NCBI GenBank assembly: GCA_013397115.1
Contig: VWZW01007711.1
Location: 194,417 to 258,416, forward strand
Length of the DNA stretch: 64,000 bases
Source of the DNA: Edolisoma coerulescens
Taxonomy: Eukaryota > Chordata > Aves > Passeriformes > Campephagidae
Direction: 5' to 3'
Shown here: in pieces, positions 52,090 through 63,785 of the stretch
Layout: every line of letters begins with the position of its first letter
How positions within the stretch are numbered: position 1 is the stretch's first letter
Notes under the pieces: model-generated
What the model saw: only the letters and a program-made list of their open reading frames with translations
What the model was told of the DNA's origin: nothing
Database searches by the model: none
Position numbers and translations under genes: made by a program

Positions 52090-52462
52090 TGGGGGTGTCC
52101 AGCCTGGAGAAGAGAAGGCTCCCAGGAGACCTTAGAGCCCCTTCCAGTGCCTAAAGGGGGCTTATAAAAAAGAGGGAGAGGGACTTCTTACACAGGCAGT
52201 GACAAGACAAAGGGAACAGTTTTTAACTAAAAGAGGGGAGATTTAGATTAGGTATCAGGAAGAAATTCTTCCCTGTGAGGGTGGGGAGGCCCTGGCACAG
52301 GGTGCCCAGAGAAGCTGTGGCTGCCCCTGGATCCCTGACGTGTCCAAGGCGAGGTTGGACAGGGCTTGGAGCACCCTGGGACAGTGGAAGGTGTCCCTGC
52401 CCATGGCAGGGGTGGCACTGGATGGGCTTTAAGGTCCCTTCCAACCAAGTCTGTGATTTTGA
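52090..52462 (+). mobile_element. CR1 LINE 3' fragment
   Basis: GTGTCCAGCCTGGAGAAGAG, GGGTGGGGAGGCCCTGGCAC, AGAAGCTGTGGCTGCCCCTG and AAGGTCCCTTCCAACC occur in the usual CR1 order. At about 370 bp it is the longest + strand CR1 here. It lies in the interval between the convergent genes. Confidence 0.9.
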
Positions 52463-53369
52463 CTCCACATCCCATCAGCTCCTGGCAAGGACATCCAGCC
52501 TCCAGCAAATGAGGTGAAGGCTCTGGCACTGCACAACCTGCCCAGCACAAGAGACTGAGGATTTAACACAGGAGTTGTCAAACCAAAGTCCTCACTCTGG
52601 CACCAGGACGGAGGTGCCCTGTGACACACTTTAAAAAAATGTGTCCTGTGGTAAATACAAAACAAGCAGAGGGAGCTGAGAGCCTTGGAAACATTCCCAG
52701 TGCTGGGGGAGGGTCACCTTGCCAGCCTGCTCACCCAGCATTCCCAAAGCACTGCAGGAGCAGCAGAGCCACAGCCTCCCTGCCCTTCACAGGAGGTGGC
52801 AAGTGCAGGATGTGAGGACAGTGAGGATGTTGAGGACCTTGCCCAGAAGGATATGGGATTTCAGATCTCTGGGATGTGGGATCTCAGATGTCAGTCACAG
52901 GTGGGCTGCACCCACCCTACAAGACAAACCCTTTCTCATGGACCCTACCCCCAGTTCTTGTGGCCTGGGGGTGTTTGAAGTCACAACCACAACTTTCCAA
53001 GCCTGGTCCTTTCCAGAAAGGCTGGGCCACTGGATTCACCCCAGACTGGGGGAATAATGTTACCCCCAGTGCTAATAATGTGGAGGAGCTCTCCTCCTCC
53101 ACACTGCAGACACGTGTGAGCCCCAGTGAGGAGCAGCTTTCACCCACTGCCAATTAAAGGAGCTCAGGCTAATGGAGCCAAATTATGGCATTTACCTGTA
53201 AAATTGTAGTGCTCTGGCCCACAAATCCTACAAATGAGCTACTGCTGTCAAACCAGAAACAATCACAGCTGGTGTTTGTCACCACTTTCATTCCAAGTGA
53301 CAAAAAATAAATGAAGGTGGAGAGAACTTCCCATGTCAGCACTTATGACTACAAAGAAAAGCAAGTTGC
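52463..53369. other. Intergenic DNA between convergent gene ends
   Basis: No exon recognised. The interval ends where the predicted GTSF1 poly(A) signal begins. Confidence 0.45.
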
Positions 53370-55953
53370 AGGGCATTTATAACATTTTTATTCTAAACTG
53401 CCAAAAGAACCTTGACATAAATTGACAGAATTAAAAAAGAATGCTAATTTTGCACATTCCAGTCAACATGTATTATTTTCTAGTGGTAGTATACAGATGG
53501 TGGAAATCCAGTTTTTAGAGGAAAATATGAAGGCATTAATCTATTTCTAGACAAACACCATGTTAATTCTTTATGGTTGTATATTTAGATCCCATTTTGT
53601 ACTTTGCATGTTTAGAAATATACTGCTTGATCTGAACATTCAGTCCTAAACACACATTTTTACTGATTTAAACCATTCCTCCCTTCCTTCCCTCCCCCAA
53701 TACAGAACAGGTACCCAAGAGCTCTTAAACATGTTTTAAGCATCAGAAAACTGCAAAACTCTAATGGAAACTGGACAAGCACCTCAGTGTCCTCCCTGTT
53801 TGGAGTTGTGTGTGACTGCAGAGGATTCTCTGTTAGGGTCTGCCTGTGGAAGCCCCTCACTCACAGGAGACAAAGGTAAGGCCTCAGGTGACAAAGGCAA
53901 GGTTGAAGGTGTGAAGCTGCAGAAGTTAAGGTCAGAATGCTCTCAAGGCAGTCTCTGTAAATGACAACACAGTTTAAAACCCAACCTGAACATTCTCCAC
54001 ACCCGGAGTGGACAAACTCAGAGTCCACTCAGACTCCAACAAGATAAAAACAAAAAGTGCAAGCACAGAAAAAATACTTTAAAGTTTGGCTGCTCCAGAT
54101 GATCTTAATCTCAGCCTCTTGACAGCCTGGAGAAACTCTCAGCACTTTGTGCTCTCCAGGCTGTAACAGGCCCTCAAACACAACTCCTGGAGCCACAGCT
54201 GCAGGGAGTTTGCTGCAGCTCCCCAGCAAACAGCCAAAACTTCTACCAAATGTCCAGCAGAAGCTCCATAATCCCTCCAGGCTTCCTGAGAACAAGAAGA
54301 TGCTTAAGGCATAGGGTAGAAATTCCTGGAAGTTACTGCTGGGTGGTTCCTGACTTCCACTGGAATGGGACTGTAACAGTTTCTGCTATGCCAGGCCTGA
54401 ATTCTCCCAAATCTGCCACTCCTGCAGGACATTCCCCCTCCCATTCCTGCATCTGCTGTTTGCAGTTAGCACTGACCATGAGCACCCAGCTCCCAAGGGG
54501 CTCCTCCATGTGCACACACTTGTTTTAGAGCATCAAGTGACAAGATTCTGGGGGGTATTTTCAGCCCCCCAAACTGTTCTGCTTCCCACTATCCTTCTCT
54601 AATTAGGAACCTAATCAGACCCTACCTCCCCTGCTCTAAAATCACTCCCTCAGTCCCCACTCCTTAAAACCCTTCTGAAGGGTCTACTGCTGTTTCCCAG
54701 TCTCTGGAGCACACAGAACAGCCTCACGGATCATCACCTGCCATTTGACAAGTGAAACAACAGAGACTTGCCAATTCCTATGTTTTTCCTGTTCACAAGG
54801 AGTTACCAGGACCCGGGGCTGGGCGGGGGAGGTTTCTGAGTCTGTGTAAATTTATCACTCTATATTTTCAAGAACATAACAAAATTCACCAAGTAAAGGT
54901 GAGGCTAACTTCTAAAACAAGTGTTTGGGGGAAACATCTGGCAACCAAGGACAGTTCCACATATTCAAATGTTGCAAGAAACATTATGCAACAAAAGCCA
55001 AGTGTAGAGAGTCCTCTCATCAGGTCCAAAGCATGTCTGTCACCTGCAGGAGCTCCCCTGTCCAAGACAGGGAGACACTTACTGCTGGGGCAAAACCAAG
55101 TTCCAGGGGGAAGAACTAATACTCCGAATTCTGAAAAGGACAAGATACAATTTTTGCATGAGATGGACAAAGATACAACAACTTCCCCCACTCCGCCAAG
55201 GGACAGTGGCCTCTGCAGAGGCAGCACTTGTCCCCTTGGCAACAAGGCTTGTCTACAACTGACATTTCAGTTTGGTTTGGCAGATTCAGCCCAATACTGT
55301 GGCAACTGCACAGTCCCTGTCTGTGCAGGAGCTGTGTCTCCAGTGCCCTGAGAGTACCAGGTTTAGTTGCTCCCAGTGGGAATCAGGACAATCATTGCTC
55401 AAAGCATCTTCAAGCTGCTGCTTTGCTGCTAAAGGCAAACAACAGTCTTTGATTTCAGCATTAGACATTCCCCCATGGGGAGCTCCTTCCCTCCCTCCCC
55501 CAGATGGAATTTGACAGCTTCTTCCCCCAGTGGTGCTGGTTTAAGGAGCCCATTTCACCCCAGCTCTGACTTAGCTGGGCCTGACAGTGAACAGAACACA
55601 AAGCAAAGAAACAATTTGGTTTAAGTCAGGGGGAGGGTCAGGGGCGAAAGGGGTAATGGGGATGCTGTGGAAGGGCCTGGTTAGCGAGACCGAGCCAACA
55701 TGGCCAGGATGCAGCTCTGCCTAACCTGGGCCACAGGAATGGAGCAAGGAAAGAAAGAGAGGATGCTTCAAAGGAAGGACACAGAGGATGATTCCGAGCA
55801 GCAGATTCCCTCAGAAACTGCTCTCAAGAGGCAGGTGCTCAACACAACCCCTCCTGTCCATGCAGTGGGAGCCACGAAGTGCTGCTACAGCCAGAGATTT
55901 CAGGAGCTGTCCTCAGCTCTGGACTGACAGGGCCAAAGCCCCATGCTCAGTAC
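53370..55953 (-). other. GTSF1-family gene 3' UTR (predicted)
   Basis: Downstream of the - strand TGA at 55,954-55,956, the first canonical - strand AATAAA I see is at 53,387-53,392 (TTTATT on +), giving a 3' UTR of about 2.6 kb. The stretch is free of recognised repeats. A shorter UTR using a variant hexamer is possible. Confidence 0.4.
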
Positions 55954-58900
55954 TCACAGTCCTGCAGACATGGTGTATGGGAGGGTCTCGGGGGGCCGCA
56001 TCCGTGAGGGCAGGGAGTTCTTCTGGTCACTGACGGTGCTGGAATTAAGTGACTTTGGTTACTTCTGGCAAATGCACTGGCTCACATTCATGCAATTTAC
56101 TGCAGCAGAGCCCTGGGGGATGGTGCAGTGCCACCATGGCGGTGGTGCCGAGGAGAGCTGGATGCGCTCTGAATGCTAAAAGATCTTTTAAAGAGTCTGA
56201 CAGGTGGAACCGGGCAGTGCTGCTGTCAGCCCCTATGGAAGAGCTCACACAGAACTTGGAGCTGCCACAGGCAGGAGTGTTGCTGAACCATAAATGAACC
56301 TTAAAACACCTTGGGCAGCTCTGGTGGTGCCACCACATCCCGTAGCCAGTCCACAATCAGTGAAACCAGCCAGGGCAGCCCCTTCCAGTTCACAGCTGGG
56401 CACTGAGCTCCTCGCTCCCCCTGCCCCAGACTGTGACCACTTTGGAAAGGGCACAAGGGGAGGATTCTCCTGACACAGGGCCCAACTCCAGCACACGTGC
56501 CAGGCCCCAGGAGGCAGGAGCTCACAAAGGATCTCCCAAGGACTCACAGGGACCACAAGGTGTGATCACCTTTCTCCCTGGCACATTGTCCAGACATCCA
56601 TCAGTCCCTGAACACAGGCCATGGGCAGGAAGAGCAGCCTGCCACAGGTACACAGGAGCAGTATTTGTGTTCCTGAGGGTTTCCTTCTCTGGTCCAGGCC
56701 ATATGAGGAAGCAGCTCACACTGAACCAGCAGCATCTCTCTCCCAGGGTTGTACAGCAGCAAAGGCAGCTCCCGTTCAGCCACTGAGGTGAGGCTGGGAG
56801 AAGGCTGCAATATTCATTTAAACAAACACTGGTGTAAAGAATCAAACTTGCAATCCCTACCTGTTTATGGCAGAGCTGATCACACCCCACACAAAAGTAG
56901 ACTCAGATCCCTCCAGCAGCTCTGTGAAAGCAAGCAGATGTTGTGGCTCAGAACTAAGAAACCCCAGAAACCATCATCAGATCAGTGGCTTAAATGGCTT
57001 CCCACTGCCAGAGGGCAGGATTAGATGGGATATCGGGAAGGAATTGTTCCCTGTGAGGGTGGGGAGGCCCTGGCACAGGGTGCCTAGAGAAGCTGTGGCT
57101 GCCCCATCCCTGGAATGAGATGAGCTTTAAGGTTCTGTCCAAGCCAAACCACTCAGGAATTCTGTGATTCTTTGATCAGAAATATCTCTGTCATATTTTT
57201 ACATGTTCAAGAGGGAGGAAAAGTTGACCTACGATGAATGTGTCTGCTTCACTGAGGAACACATTTCCATTGCTATCACTGCACATAAGATAGAAAAGCT
57301 CATATGGGAGAAGGGATGCTTTGAAATCTCTCCCTAGGCTCGTTCTGGCAGGCATTTTGGATTGTCTTCTATACTAAGCCAAACCTGCTGGGTGGAGAGA
57401 TCCATGTTCTTAGGAACAAGCATAGGCAAAGCATCCTACAAGGCAGCCCTGAGTGAACAGCATACCTCACACTGTCCCGAGAGGAGCTGGAGGACATGGC
57501 CAGGGAGAAGGCAGCAGAAGGGGAAGTTCCTCACCTGTTTCCCAGTCTTCATTACATGGAGGTGCCTGCCATGTGCTCCCATTATTCAACTGCTCCTGTG
57601 GGGGCTCACAGAACCGGCTCACTTCAGGAAGAGAGAAAACTCAGTGACCAGCAGTCCTTAAACTCATTAAACACTTTGGCTCAAGCTGTAAAACATCTCT
57701 GGGCTTTAGAGGAAGCCCTGCCCAATGCAAGCAGGTTGGGGACAGCTGAAATCCAGCAATTTCAAATTTGCCTTTTTCAATGAAAAAGAGAAGACTCTGC
57801 TCCCTGGAACTTTGAGCAGGAATGCTGGAGTGAAGAGGAAACCTGCTGACATGAATGCAGGCATCACTGCCTGTGCACCTCTACAGAAGACAGAAAACTG
57901 TGTGCTCTGTGGTACGCTGCAGTTAAAGGGAGATCAGCTCTGCAAGAGGAGCAGCCCATCCTTGTAGCCATTAATGCATCCCACCCCTCCTTCCAGAGGC
58001 ACTTCCTGCACCGTTTTGGGTAAAACCTTTCTATTCAAAAAGCCTGGTAACAAAATACACGCAAGGCCTACCCAGAGCGTCTGCCATATTCTCAAAGAAA
58101 CTGCCCAATAAAGCCAAGCAAATGAGATCAAGTTTTCCCAAAGCTGCTGTGTCACACAAAACTACAGACAACAATTTGCCCTCCCACTTTTGGGTTATTC
58201 CACAATCCATCCTTACAGGAGAAGACCTCAGTCCCCAGGGTGCAGTGACACCTGGGAGCACAGGGGTTCTCTTACCCACATCTGGCTCCATGAAGGCTTT
58301 GTCGTTGCACTTCGTGATGTGGTCGCTGAGGTCGGCCCGAGGAACCAGGTGACGAGCGTTGAAGGGGCACGTGGCCAATTTCTTTGCAATTTCAGGGTTG
58401 CTCTAGAGAAGGGAAAACCAAAATTATGTGCCACATCTCTCAAGTTCACTTATCTCTTGTTGATACATCGGAAAAAAACACTGGGATATTTGTGGTATTG
58501 CTTTAAAAAATACAATAATGAACAAGAAATTGCAATGTATTCATCAGATGATCACTAAAAACAAAAGGAGAAATGAACATGACTTATTCCAAACACAACT
58601 CACAGACACTGAGCCACCCCTGGCTAAAGTGAAACAGACCCTCAGCAAACTCCCTACAATTCCCTGTAGTGCTGGTGATATGACTGCATGGCTTAAAGCA
58701 CAAATGAAACCATTTTAAAACCAATAGAGGAGAGACATCAGGCAAATCTAAACCCTTCAGATATATTTTAACTAAGTGGGCACAAAGGCAGAGAAATTCT
58801 GCAAACCTTTTAGAAGAGCCAGGGAGCTGGCAGCATTCCACCTGGATTTCCATTATGCCAGGCACCAGTTCTAGTGGCAGAGCTCAGCTGTCACTACAGT

Positions 58901-61900
58901 TAATTACCTTCTGTGAGTGACAGAGACTTTACTGGGAAAACCCCAGCTCTGCCACTGGACCAGTGCCTGCCTGGCTCTGCTGGTCAGGGATCAGACTCAC
59001 ACACAAGGCAGAAGTGTTGCTTGAGGCAGTTCCTCCTCCACCACTGCTGATCCCTGGCTCCAGCACACCCAAGGCCCTTGGCATTCCCTGCCTGGTACAG
59101 CTGGGGCTGCCATGTCCACACGTGTCCATTGCTGCTGTCACCTGGCACGAGGGAGTGGCTTCCCACTGCCAGAGGGCAGGGATAGATGAGATATTGGGAA
59201 GGAATTCCTCCCTGTGAGGGTGGCGAGGCCCTGGCACAGGGTGCCCAGAGAAGCTGTGGCTTCCCCATCCCTGAAGTGTCCAAGGTCAGGTTGGACAGGG
59301 CTTGGAGCAACCTGGGATAGTGGAAGGTCCCTGTCCATGGCAGGGGGTGGCACTGGATGGGCTTTAAGGTCCCTTCCAACCCAAACCATCCTGTGATTCC
59401 ACGATTCTAACACAGTTCCAGCTTGCTCTGCTTGCAGTGTCCCTGTTTGGGTCAGGGCTGTGTTCTGCACAGAGCAATGGGAGACTGAGCCAGGTGGAAG
59501 CGTTAATTGGATTTTATGTATAAGGGATGCAAAGGAAGCTCAACAAACTTGTCCCAGGCAAGAGGGACAAACTCCACCCAGACCCTTGCCACTGCAAATA
59601 ATACACCATGGCATCTTCAGATGGACCAGTGACAATCCCCAAGCTCTTCTGCTAATTAGCACTTCTTCTGCTAATTATTTAGATGCTGACTTTATCTGTT
59701 TGATGATCACTATCTCACCTCATCTTCCTAACTAGGAAATTTCCCAAAACTCTCTGGTCATCAGTTAGGCAACACCAGGACAAAACCAAAATGCTTAAAG
59801 GTTAACTTGCTAACACTGTTCACCCAGCTCACATCCACACTCCTGCCAAAACGTGCAGGGGCTCAACACAGAAAATTTCAGCCCTCTTGAACGTTTGGTA
59901 CTTGCCACTTAGCTCTGCCCCCCACTTTCACTAGCTAATTAATATTTTTAAGGCTCTAGTTCCACCAAAATGAATTTATTGTACTGATGCCAGGACATGC
60001 TGCCTACAACTGCATCTTAAGTGGAAGGCACAGCAATGCTGGACTGTTTTAAAAACACACTGGCAAACTTAAAAAGGGGACAATCAGGTTTTCAAGTCTC
60101 AGAAGAAACCCCAAAGCTCAGAAGGCTTAAAGAAACCCAATCATGAAGGCAACAGAGGAGAAGAGAGGAAAGAGTGTGTCCTATGAAATGATTTGTAATC
60201 AAATTCTTGATTAAAGATGGAGAGGGGAATAAACGTCTCCCAGATGTGCTGAGCTCAGGATGTGCAGTTTCTGCCAGATGCCCATGAAACAGCTGTTGGC
60301 ACAACAAAACTACCCAGCCCTGCAGTTAAAGAATAAACTACAACATCACAGCACTTCTGCTCTGAGGAGCCCAGAGGGGTGCTGAGAACTCCAACAGAGT
60401 CCTCTCTTCAGCTGAAAGTGGAAAAACAAATCTGACCTCCCTGTGAGCTGCTGGAAGAGACCAGAGTCTCCTCCCTGAACTAACCATGAAAGATCTCTGT
60501 CTCCTTCCAACAGAGCCAGACTGGTCTTGGGTGAATTCATGTGTGCCTGGAGCTATTACTAAACAAATCACGAAAGTATATGAAATAAAGGCTAAACAGG
60601 GCTATTTGTCAGCAAAAGCAGGAACACAGGGTGTATTTGCATGCAGAGAGTCACTCAGTCACTGCCTGTCCAGCTCACCTCCTTACACTTCACCAGGTGA
60701 TAGGGAAATCGCCGCGCTCTGATCTGATGGTGTTTAACAAACGGGCACTGGATTAACCTCTCTGGATCCAACACATCTGATGGAACAGGAGAACAGAGAA
60801 AAGCATCTGGTGAGAAAGACAAGAATCACACAGTGCAGTGGGGAAAACCCCACACCACCACATAAGGGCTGTGGTCTGAGGGAGTTAAACCAGTTGCTCT
60901 TAGTTTGAAACCATTCATTAAGGCAGGCACCTGCTTTGCATAACCAAATTAATTAAACTTGAAGTTGTCATAACTGGGACATTACTTAAAACAGAGGAGA
61001 GTCAGTGCCACTGAGCATAATAACCCTTTAGGTTACTTATTAGGGAGGCAACCACCTTTACTCCAAGGGAAAGCCAGCAGCACTTTCCAGCTCTCCTGGA
61101 GGAGGATCAGTGGGATCATGTCACACCCACCAGCGCCTTCAGCAGCTGAACCAAATCTTTTTTCCATCAACAGCGTGTTTTGCTGGAGGCAGAATGGGAG
61201 GGAATTGAATTACATTCTGGAGGTAGCAGTGTGCCTAACATGGTACATGAGACTCTAAATGAAGCTTTTAATCATGTAGTTATTGAGGAGCTGAGGCGTT
61301 ACTAAACCAGGAAAAACACTGAGAAACAAACATACTGAAGAGTAAAGCAGTGTGAAGCCATGCATACATAATATTTGTCTATAAAATATATTAAAATATA
61401 AATATTAATAAATATGTACATTCTCAGTGAGGAAGAGAGGCAGCCAGGAGGAGACACAAGACCCCACTACTGCCTGTGGGTCTGTCTGTGGGGTACACAC
61501 TAGGGAGGAGCCTGTGCTGCTCCCATCCTTTCTGCTCAGCCACTCCTATTGCCCAGGCTTTCAGCACATTTAGGATTTGATTACACAGGAGCTAAACCAG
61601 CTCTAGGCACTGGCTGCTGCTGCTTCTGCCCTTCTGTCTCACACGTGTGGCTCCATCAGGCCCCAGGCTGGCAGTTGTTAAAATGCTGTTCCAGAAGCCC
61701 CAACGAGCAGAATTCATGCTGAGAGCCGCTCAGAAAGGAAAAAGGACAGGCAGGACCCTCGTTGCCATCTGGGCTGTGCAGTGCTGCTGCCCCTGAGCAC
61801 CCCTCACCTCAACAGCCCACTCACAGCATTAGAGCAGCTGAAAACCCACCTGGCTTTGCACTGGCCCAGCTGGCCTTGGAAAAGCAATCACAAGTGGTTT

Positions 61901-62881
61901 TGTCACCGAAAACGTTGTGAAAAATAAAACTCTCTAACACTGTAATTTCAGTATTAAAAAGCAGCATTACTTTATTTTGGCACCGGGTGCGTGGGGGATG
62001 CTCCTCCAAACGTCCCCTCCCTCCCCCAGGAGGGTTTCTTCTCCTTGAATGCATTCCAACTATGGGCTCTGGCCAAGATACACCTTTTATCAGGCACACA
62101 GTCTTTATTCTCACGCCTAAGATACCCACTTGGGCACATTAATCACTGATATATGTAAATACAGGATTAAGCACTGCCTGTTTAAGGAATTCACAAGACT
62201 AAACACTATTTTGTTAGAGATTTTTCCAATAGCTTCTCCTCTCGGAACTGGCTCCACACAAGATCAAGCACGTTGCCAGCGAAGGGAAGGGGACAGAGAC
62301 GAGCACCAGAGGAGGAGCAGAGCCCTCAGCACAGCACGTCCAGCACCAAACACCAACAGCACAGGAGCGGCTCGGGTAGCCGAGCAGCTGGAATTTATAC
62401 ACGGCTGAAACCACCAAAGGCACCACAACGATCCCACGTACAGGGAGATCCTTGTACCCGTCCCTGTCCACACTGCATGGAAACGGATCCCAAAACCGCC
62501 TGGAGCGGCTGAGCCGGGAGACACGGGTGGAAGCCACGCTCGAACCAAAGTCGCTTTATTCAGGCAAATCCTGCAGGCTGGACCCCACCCGCACCAGTTG
62601 CCCCTGTTGTGGCAAACAGGGCTAGAACCACCGAGAGAGAGCCCGCGGGGGCCCGCCCGGCTCGGGCACTGGGCACGGGGACAGACCCGGTCTGAGAGGG
62701 GACAGACCTGGCCCGGGGTAAGGGACGGGGCCCGGCCCAAGGGGAGTGAGAAACTCGGCCCGAGAGGGAACAGACCCCGATGGCGTGGGTCTGGTCCGGG
62801 CCCTGCCCGCAGCCGACGAGCGCTCTCCCCGTCCCTCCCCAACCAACCCCAAGCCTCACCCAAGTCCTCCTCGAGCTCCAT
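55954..62881 (-). CDS. GTSF1: Gametocyte-specific factor 1 family protein, six exons, 159 residues
   Basis: GTSF1 proteins (Asterix in flies) bind PIWI proteins and tRNA and support piRNA-guided transposon silencing in germ cells. Exons on the - strand are 62,881-62,860, 60,776-60,679, 58,402-58,276, 57,621-57,535, 56,921-56,861 and 56,038-55,954. All five introns have GT-AG ends and phases match throughout. The protein starts MELEEDLDVLDPERLIQCP. Two CHHC zinc fingers fit C-x5-H-x9-H-x3-C: C18/H24/H34/C38 and C52/H58/H68/C72. The tail keeps the family's STWQ-PPC-EDW and TFVWG tryptophan motifs (W100, W109, W123), which in this family contact PIWI, and ends PPETLPYTMSAGL, aligning with human KSLPYVL. 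Human GTSF1 is 167 residues. Whether this is the GTSF1 orthologue or a GTSF1L/GTSF2-type paralogue needs phylogeny. The start is the only ATG that joins exon 2 in frame within the CpG island. Confidence 0.93.
56996..57176 (+). mobile_element. CR1 LINE fragment with internal deletion, antisense in a GTSF1 intron
   Basis: Contains CCACTGCCAGAGGGCAGGAT, GGGTGGGGAGGCCCTGGCAC and AGAAGCTGTGGCTGCCCCAT, then jumps to GAGCTTTAAGGTTC and the TTCTGTGATTC tail. The usual block around GGACAGGGCTTGGAGCA is missing, so an internal deletion is inferred. It lies in the intron between coding exons 4 and 5. Confidence 0.85.
59155..59408 (+). mobile_element. CR1 LINE 3' fragment, antisense in GTSF1 intron 2
   Basis: All CR1 3' blocks are in order, from CCACTGCCAGAGGGCAGGGA to AAGGTCCCTTCCAACCC and a short GATTCC tail. 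It shares its truncation region with the 57.0 kb copy, so both probably belong to the same subfamily. Confidence 0.9.
61372..61424. repeat. AT-rich low-complexity block in GTSF1 intron 1
   Basis: A run of ATATAAA, TATTAAA and AATATTAATA words with almost no G or C, surrounded by ordinary intronic sequence. Confidence 0.75.
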
Positions 62882-63200
62882 GGCGGGGCCGGGCGTGGGG
62901 CTGGGCCGGATCTGCTCCGGGGCGGTGTGTGGGGTCAGGCCCGCTGTGAGGCCGTGCCGGGCTGGGTCCGCCTCGGGGCCAGCTGTGGCGTTGGGTGTGG
63001 GGCCGGTCCAGCTCCGCCTCGGGGCCAGCTGTGGGGTTCGGTTTGGGGCCGGTCCGGCTCCGCCTCGGGGCTGGCTGTGGGGCCGGGCCAGTCCCGCCCT
63101 TCCCGCCCAACCGTGGTTGCCGGGGCAACGCCGCGCGCGCGGCGCCATCGAGCGCGGCCGGGCCGGGCCCCTTGAACCGCCCTGAGGCGTTGGGGAGTGT
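62620..63200 (-). promoter_or_regulatory. CpG-island promoter of the GTSF1-family gene
   Basis: Very high GC and CpG content surrounds the ATG at 62,881-62,879 (-), extending about 320 bp upstream and 240 bp downstream. Germline genes with CpG-island promoters are often silenced by DNA methylation in somatic tissue, so this fits germ-cell-restricted expression, though the sequence does not show it. No TATA box was found. The long open frames here are GC-driven. Confidence 0.6.
62967..63100. repeat. 46-bp tandem repeat, about 2.9 copies, in the GTSF1 promoter island
   Basis: TCCGCCTCGGGGCCAGCTGT recurs at 62,967 and 63,013, and a diverged form (TCCGCCTCGGGGCTGGCTGT) at 63,059, giving a strict 46-bp period. 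Copies carry GGGGCCGGTCC-type segments. The array lies about 90-220 bp upstream of the start codon, so copy number could alter promoter spacing. Confidence 0.85.
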
Positions 63201-63311
63201 TCAGCCGAAATAAACCAATTTAGGTAGAACGAGCCAGACTTAGGCTCATTCTGGTGTTTTTGACTGGGCCTGCTGCAGGCTCAGGCGCTGGTTATTAACT
63301 GACCCCAGACA

Positions 63312-63688
63312 GTGAATCAGAATTGTCAAGGTTGGAGGAGACCTTTGAGATCATCGAGGTCATCCAGTCCAGCTGTCCTCCCACTGTGACCCCTAAACCA
63401 CATCGCCCAGCGCCAGATCCTGACACCTCCTGAGCACCCTCAGGGGTGGGGACTCCACCACCTCCCTGGGCAGCCCCTTCCAGTGCCCGACCACCCTGAT
63501 CTAATCTGAATCCCCCCCTGTCTCAGCTCAAGGCCGTTTGCCCTGGTCCTCTCACTGCAGTCATAGCAGAGGAGACTGGCCCCACCTCACAGCAACTTTT
63601 CAGGGAGTTGTAGAGAGTGACAAAGACCCTCCTGAACTTCCTCTCCTGGCTAAACAAACTCCTCTCCCTCAGCCCTTCCTCACAATAC
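63312..63688 (-). mobile_element. CR1-type LINE fragment, antisense, older subfamily
   Basis: Starts TGAATCAGAATTGTCAAGGT, then GTTGGAGGAGACCTTTGAGA and CATCCAGTCCAGCTGTCC, the reverse-complement tail of a CR1-type element distinct from the other copies. It continues through GGTGGGGACTCCACCACCTC and CTGGGCAGCCCCTTCCAGTG to CTCCTCTCCCTCAGC. Confidence 0.85.
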
Positions 63689-63689
63689 A

Positions 63690-63785
63690 ATTTATTTTGG
63701 CTGGAATGGAGTTGATTCCCTCAGTAATTTCCCAGTTGCTGTCACAGTGCTGTGCTTTGACTTTAGTATGGGAATGAGGGGAAAG
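63690..63785 (-). mobile_element. Fragment of the avian ERVL-type LTR
   Basis: GGCTGGAATGGAGTTGATTC matches the 3' end (in sense) of the LTR at 19.13 kb, and TTTAGTATGGGAATGA matches the 50.69 kb copy. Homology fades after about 63,785, so this is a truncated copy abutting the CR1 fragment. Confidence 0.65.

Noticed and set aside
54752..55351. 199-codon + strand frame
   Set aside because: Lies in the predicted GTSF1 3' UTR on the opposite strand, with no domain or homology I can see.
56301..56525. - strand frame containing QCPAVNWKG, considered as the GTSF1 tryptophan exon
   Set aside because: Phases do not fit neighbouring exons. The exon at 57,535-57,621 (STWQAPPCNEDW) fits both sequence and phase.
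62264..63185. 294- and 195-codon frames near the GTSF1 start
   Set aside because: CpG-island composition suppresses stops; both strands are open. The true coding part here is only the 22-bp first exon at 62,860-62,881.
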